DNA from: Rhodococcus sp. CH91
Lineage (GTDB): Bacteria > Actinomycetota > Actinomycetes > Mycobacteriales > Mycobacteriaceae
DNA length: 64,000 nucleotides
Reading direction: 5' to 3'
Assembly (NCBI RefSeq): GCF_022554085.1
Contig: NZ_JAKFYR010000009.1
Location: forward strand, 124,001 to 188,000
The notes beneath the pieces were generated by a model. It saw only the letters and a program-made list of their open reading frames with translations, ran no database searches and was not told where the DNA came from. Below are positions 62,357 through 64,000 of this stretch, in pieces (the first letter of the stretch is position 1; every line of letters begins with the position of its first letter). Both the position numbers and the translations under genes were made by a program.

Positions 62357-64000
62357 GTGGCCCTAAACATCGCAGACCTCGTCGAACACGCAATCGACCT
62401 CGTTCCCGAGCGCGTCGCGCTGGCCTCGGACGAACGCGAGGTCACCTACGCACAGCTGGAGGAACGAGCCAACCGACTTGCTCATTACCTGCGCGAACAA
62501 GGTGTGGAGCCGGGCGACAAGGTCGGCATCTACTCGCGGAACACGATCGAGGCCGTCGAGGCGATGATCGCGGTCTTCAAGATCCGCGCGATCATGATCA
62601 ATGTCAACTACCGCTATGTCGAGAACGAGTTGCACTACATTTTCGACAATTCCGACATGGTCGCCCTCATTCACGAGCGCCGGTATTCCGACAAGGTCGC
62701 GAACGTCCTTCCGAACACGCCCCTGGTGAAGACCGTGATAGTCGTGGAGGACGGTACCGACGACGACTTCTCCTCCTACGGGGGAGTCGCCTACGAGACG
62801 GCGCTCGAGCAGAGTTCCCCCGAACGGGACTTCGGTGACCGCAGCGCGGACGACATCTACATCCTCTACACCGGTGGCACCACCGGCCACCCCAAGGGCG
62901 TGATGTGGCGCCACGAGGACGTCTGGCGAGTGCTCGGCGGCGGCATCAACTTCATGACGGGCGAGTGGGTCAAGGACGAGTGGGAGCTGGCCAAGCAGGG
63001 GGCCGAGAACCCCGGCCTCGTGCGCTATCCCATCCCGCCGATGATCCACGGCGGCGCCCAGTGGGCGCTGTTCCAGTCGCTGTTCAGCGGCGGCAAGGTC
63101 GTCATGCATCCCGAGTTCTCGGGTCACGAGGTGTGGCGCATCATCGACGATCACAAGGTCAACGTCATCTTCATCACCGGCGATGCCATGGCGCGTCCGA
63201 TGCTCGACGCCCTCGAAGAGGGTAATCCGAAGACCGGTGAGCCCTACGATCTTTCGACACTGTTCGCGATGGCGTCGAGCGCCGCTCTGTTCTCCCCGTC
63301 GATCAAGGACCGTTTCCTCGACCTGATGCCGGGCAAGATCATCACCGACTCGATCGGTTCGTCCGAGACCGGATTCGGTGGCATCGGCATCGTCGAGAAG
63401 GGCAAGACCCTCGGCGGCGGTCCCACGGTGAAGATCGATGAGTCCACCACGGTGCTCGACGACGACGGCAACCCGATCGAGCCCGGATCCGGCAAGGTCG
63501 GCATGGTGGCGCGTACGGGCAACATCCCGCTCGGGTACTACAAGGACGAAGCCAAGACGAAGGCGACCTTCCGGGAATACAACGGCATCCGCTACTCGAT
63601 CCCCGGCGACTTCGCCCGGGTCGAGGAGGACGGCACGGTCACCATGCTCGGCCGAGGTTCGGTGTGCATCAACAGCGGCGGCGAGAAGGTCTACCCCGAG
63701 GAGGTCGAGGGCGCGCTCAAGGAGCATCCGGCGGTTTTCGACGTGCTGGTCGTCGGTGTCCCCGACGAACGCTTCGGCGAACGGGTCTCCGCCGTCGTCG
63801 CGCTCCGTGAAGGCGAGCAGGCCACCCTCGACGAACTCATGACCGTCGCGCGCACGAAGATCGCCGGCTACAAGGTTCCGCGTGCGGTGTGGTTCGTCGA
63901 CGAGATCAAGCGGTCGCCGGCCGGGAAGCCCGATTACCGGTGGGCCAAGGACCAGACGGAACTGCGCCCCGCCGACGACGTCCACGTCAACGGCGACGGC
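62357..64000 (+). CDS. fadD19: FadD19, sterol side-chain acyl-CoA ligase, at window edge
   Basis: Acyl-CoA synthetase (Rv3515c type; family about 548 aa), with 548 codons before the window ends and no stop yet. In R. rhodochrous FadD19 is essential for degrading C24-branched sterol side chains. Motifs: P-loop YILYTGGTTGHPKGVMW (about residue 173), MIHGGAQWALFQSLFSGGKV, adenylate region SIGSSETGFGG (about 332), hinge GDFARVEEDGTVTMLGRGSV and the C-terminal lysine in SPAGKPDYRW. GTG at 62357 is the start after the KstR-like box. The missing C-terminal end is probably very short. Confidence 0.92.
   Translation, partial: MALNIADLVEHAIDLVPERVALASDEREVTYAQLEERANRLAHYLREQGVEPGDKVGIYSRNTIEAVEAMIAVFKIRAIMINVNYRYVENELHYIFDNSDMVALIHERRYSDKVANVLPNTPLVKTVIVVEDGTDDDFSSYGGVAYETALEQSSPERDFGDRSADDIYILYTGGTTGHPKGVMWRHEDVWRVLGGGINFMTGEWVKDEWELAKQGAENPGLVRYPIPPMIHGGAQWALFQSLFSGGKVVMHPEFSGHEVWRIIDDHKVNVIFITGDAMARPMLDALEEGNPKTGEPYDLSTLFAMASSAALFSPSIKDRFLDLMPGKIITDSIGSSETGFGGIGIVEKGKTLGGGPTVKIDESTTVLDDDGNPIEPGSGKVGMVARTGNIPLGYYKDEAKTKATFREYNGIRYSIPGDFARVEEDGTVTMLGRGSVCINSGGEKVYPEEVEGALKEHPAVFDVLVVGVPDERFGERVSAVVALREGEQATLDELMTVARTKIAGYKVPRAVWFVDEIKRSPAGKPDYRWAKDQTELRPADDVHVNGDG

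Overview
The window is high-GC actinobacterial DNA. Nearly every protein reads like a Rhodococcus homologue of a Mycobacterium tuberculosis gene, and much of it corresponds to the M. tuberculosis cholesterol region (roughly Rv3515c to Rv3556c). I infer a Rhodococcus, possibly of the R. rhodochrous/pyridinivorans group. The genus is fairly secure and the species is not. Many GTG/TTG starts, tight 1-4 bp overlaps inside operons, several F420-type enzymes and KstR boxes all fit. I see no rRNA, tRNA, insertion sequence or CRISPR array.

Layout. (1) 1-5.0 kb: a truncated TrkA-N potassium channel gene and three CNNM/CorC-type transporter paralogues. (2) 5.1-11.2 kb: a secreted CocE/NonD hydrolase, an orphan solute-binding lipoprotein, a SnoaL-like protein, a TauD-type dioxygenase and a divergent luciferase-like monooxygenase. 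(3) 11.3-16.2 kb: the steroid C/D-ring genes ipdC-ipdB-ipdA-echA20 and divergent fadA6, around an 18-bp palindrome. (4) 16.2-35.4 kb: an accessory steroid block. It holds two acyl-CoA ligases, a MaoC hydratase, kshA, kshB, two dehydrogenases/reductases, an MFS pump, an IclR regulator, HsaD-, HsaA-, HsaC- and HsaA-like ring-cleavage enzymes, and a KstD-like flavoprotein. (5) 35.4-41.3 kb: two small genes (one of 32 residues with a strong ribosome site and its own terminator), an MFS/TetR pair, an HsaB-like flavin reductase and a KstR-like TetR regulator. (6) 41.3-46.3 kb: fadE28/fadE29-like, ltp2, chsH1 and a ChsH2 split into two genes, all for removal of the last three side-chain carbons. (7) 46.4-52.1 kb: two SDRs (Rv3549c/Rv3548c type), an unusual GyrA-like/GNAT fusion, a Ddn-like nitroreductase, fadA5 and cyp125. 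(8) 52.1-64 kb: genes for C-24-branched sterol side chains (ltp3, ltp4, a double DUF35 protein, luciferase-like enzymes, echA19, fadD19).

Together the window encodes side-chain activation and shortening (CYP125, FadD19, FadA5, EchA19, Ltp3/4, ChsE/ChsH/Ltp2), A/B-ring opening (KshAB, KstD-like, HsaA/B/C/D-like) and C/D-ring degradation (IpdABC, EchA20, FadA6).

Two control systems are visible. KstR boxes lie at fadA5/cyp125, at the DUF35/Rv3520c-type promoter and at echA19/fadD19. A separate 18-bp palindrome, inside an identical 30-bp sequence, occurs at echA20/fadA6 and again at chsH2/Rv3549c. These two copies are direct repeats bounding 31.5 kb that contains the accessory steroid block, which is the most interesting structural feature of the window.
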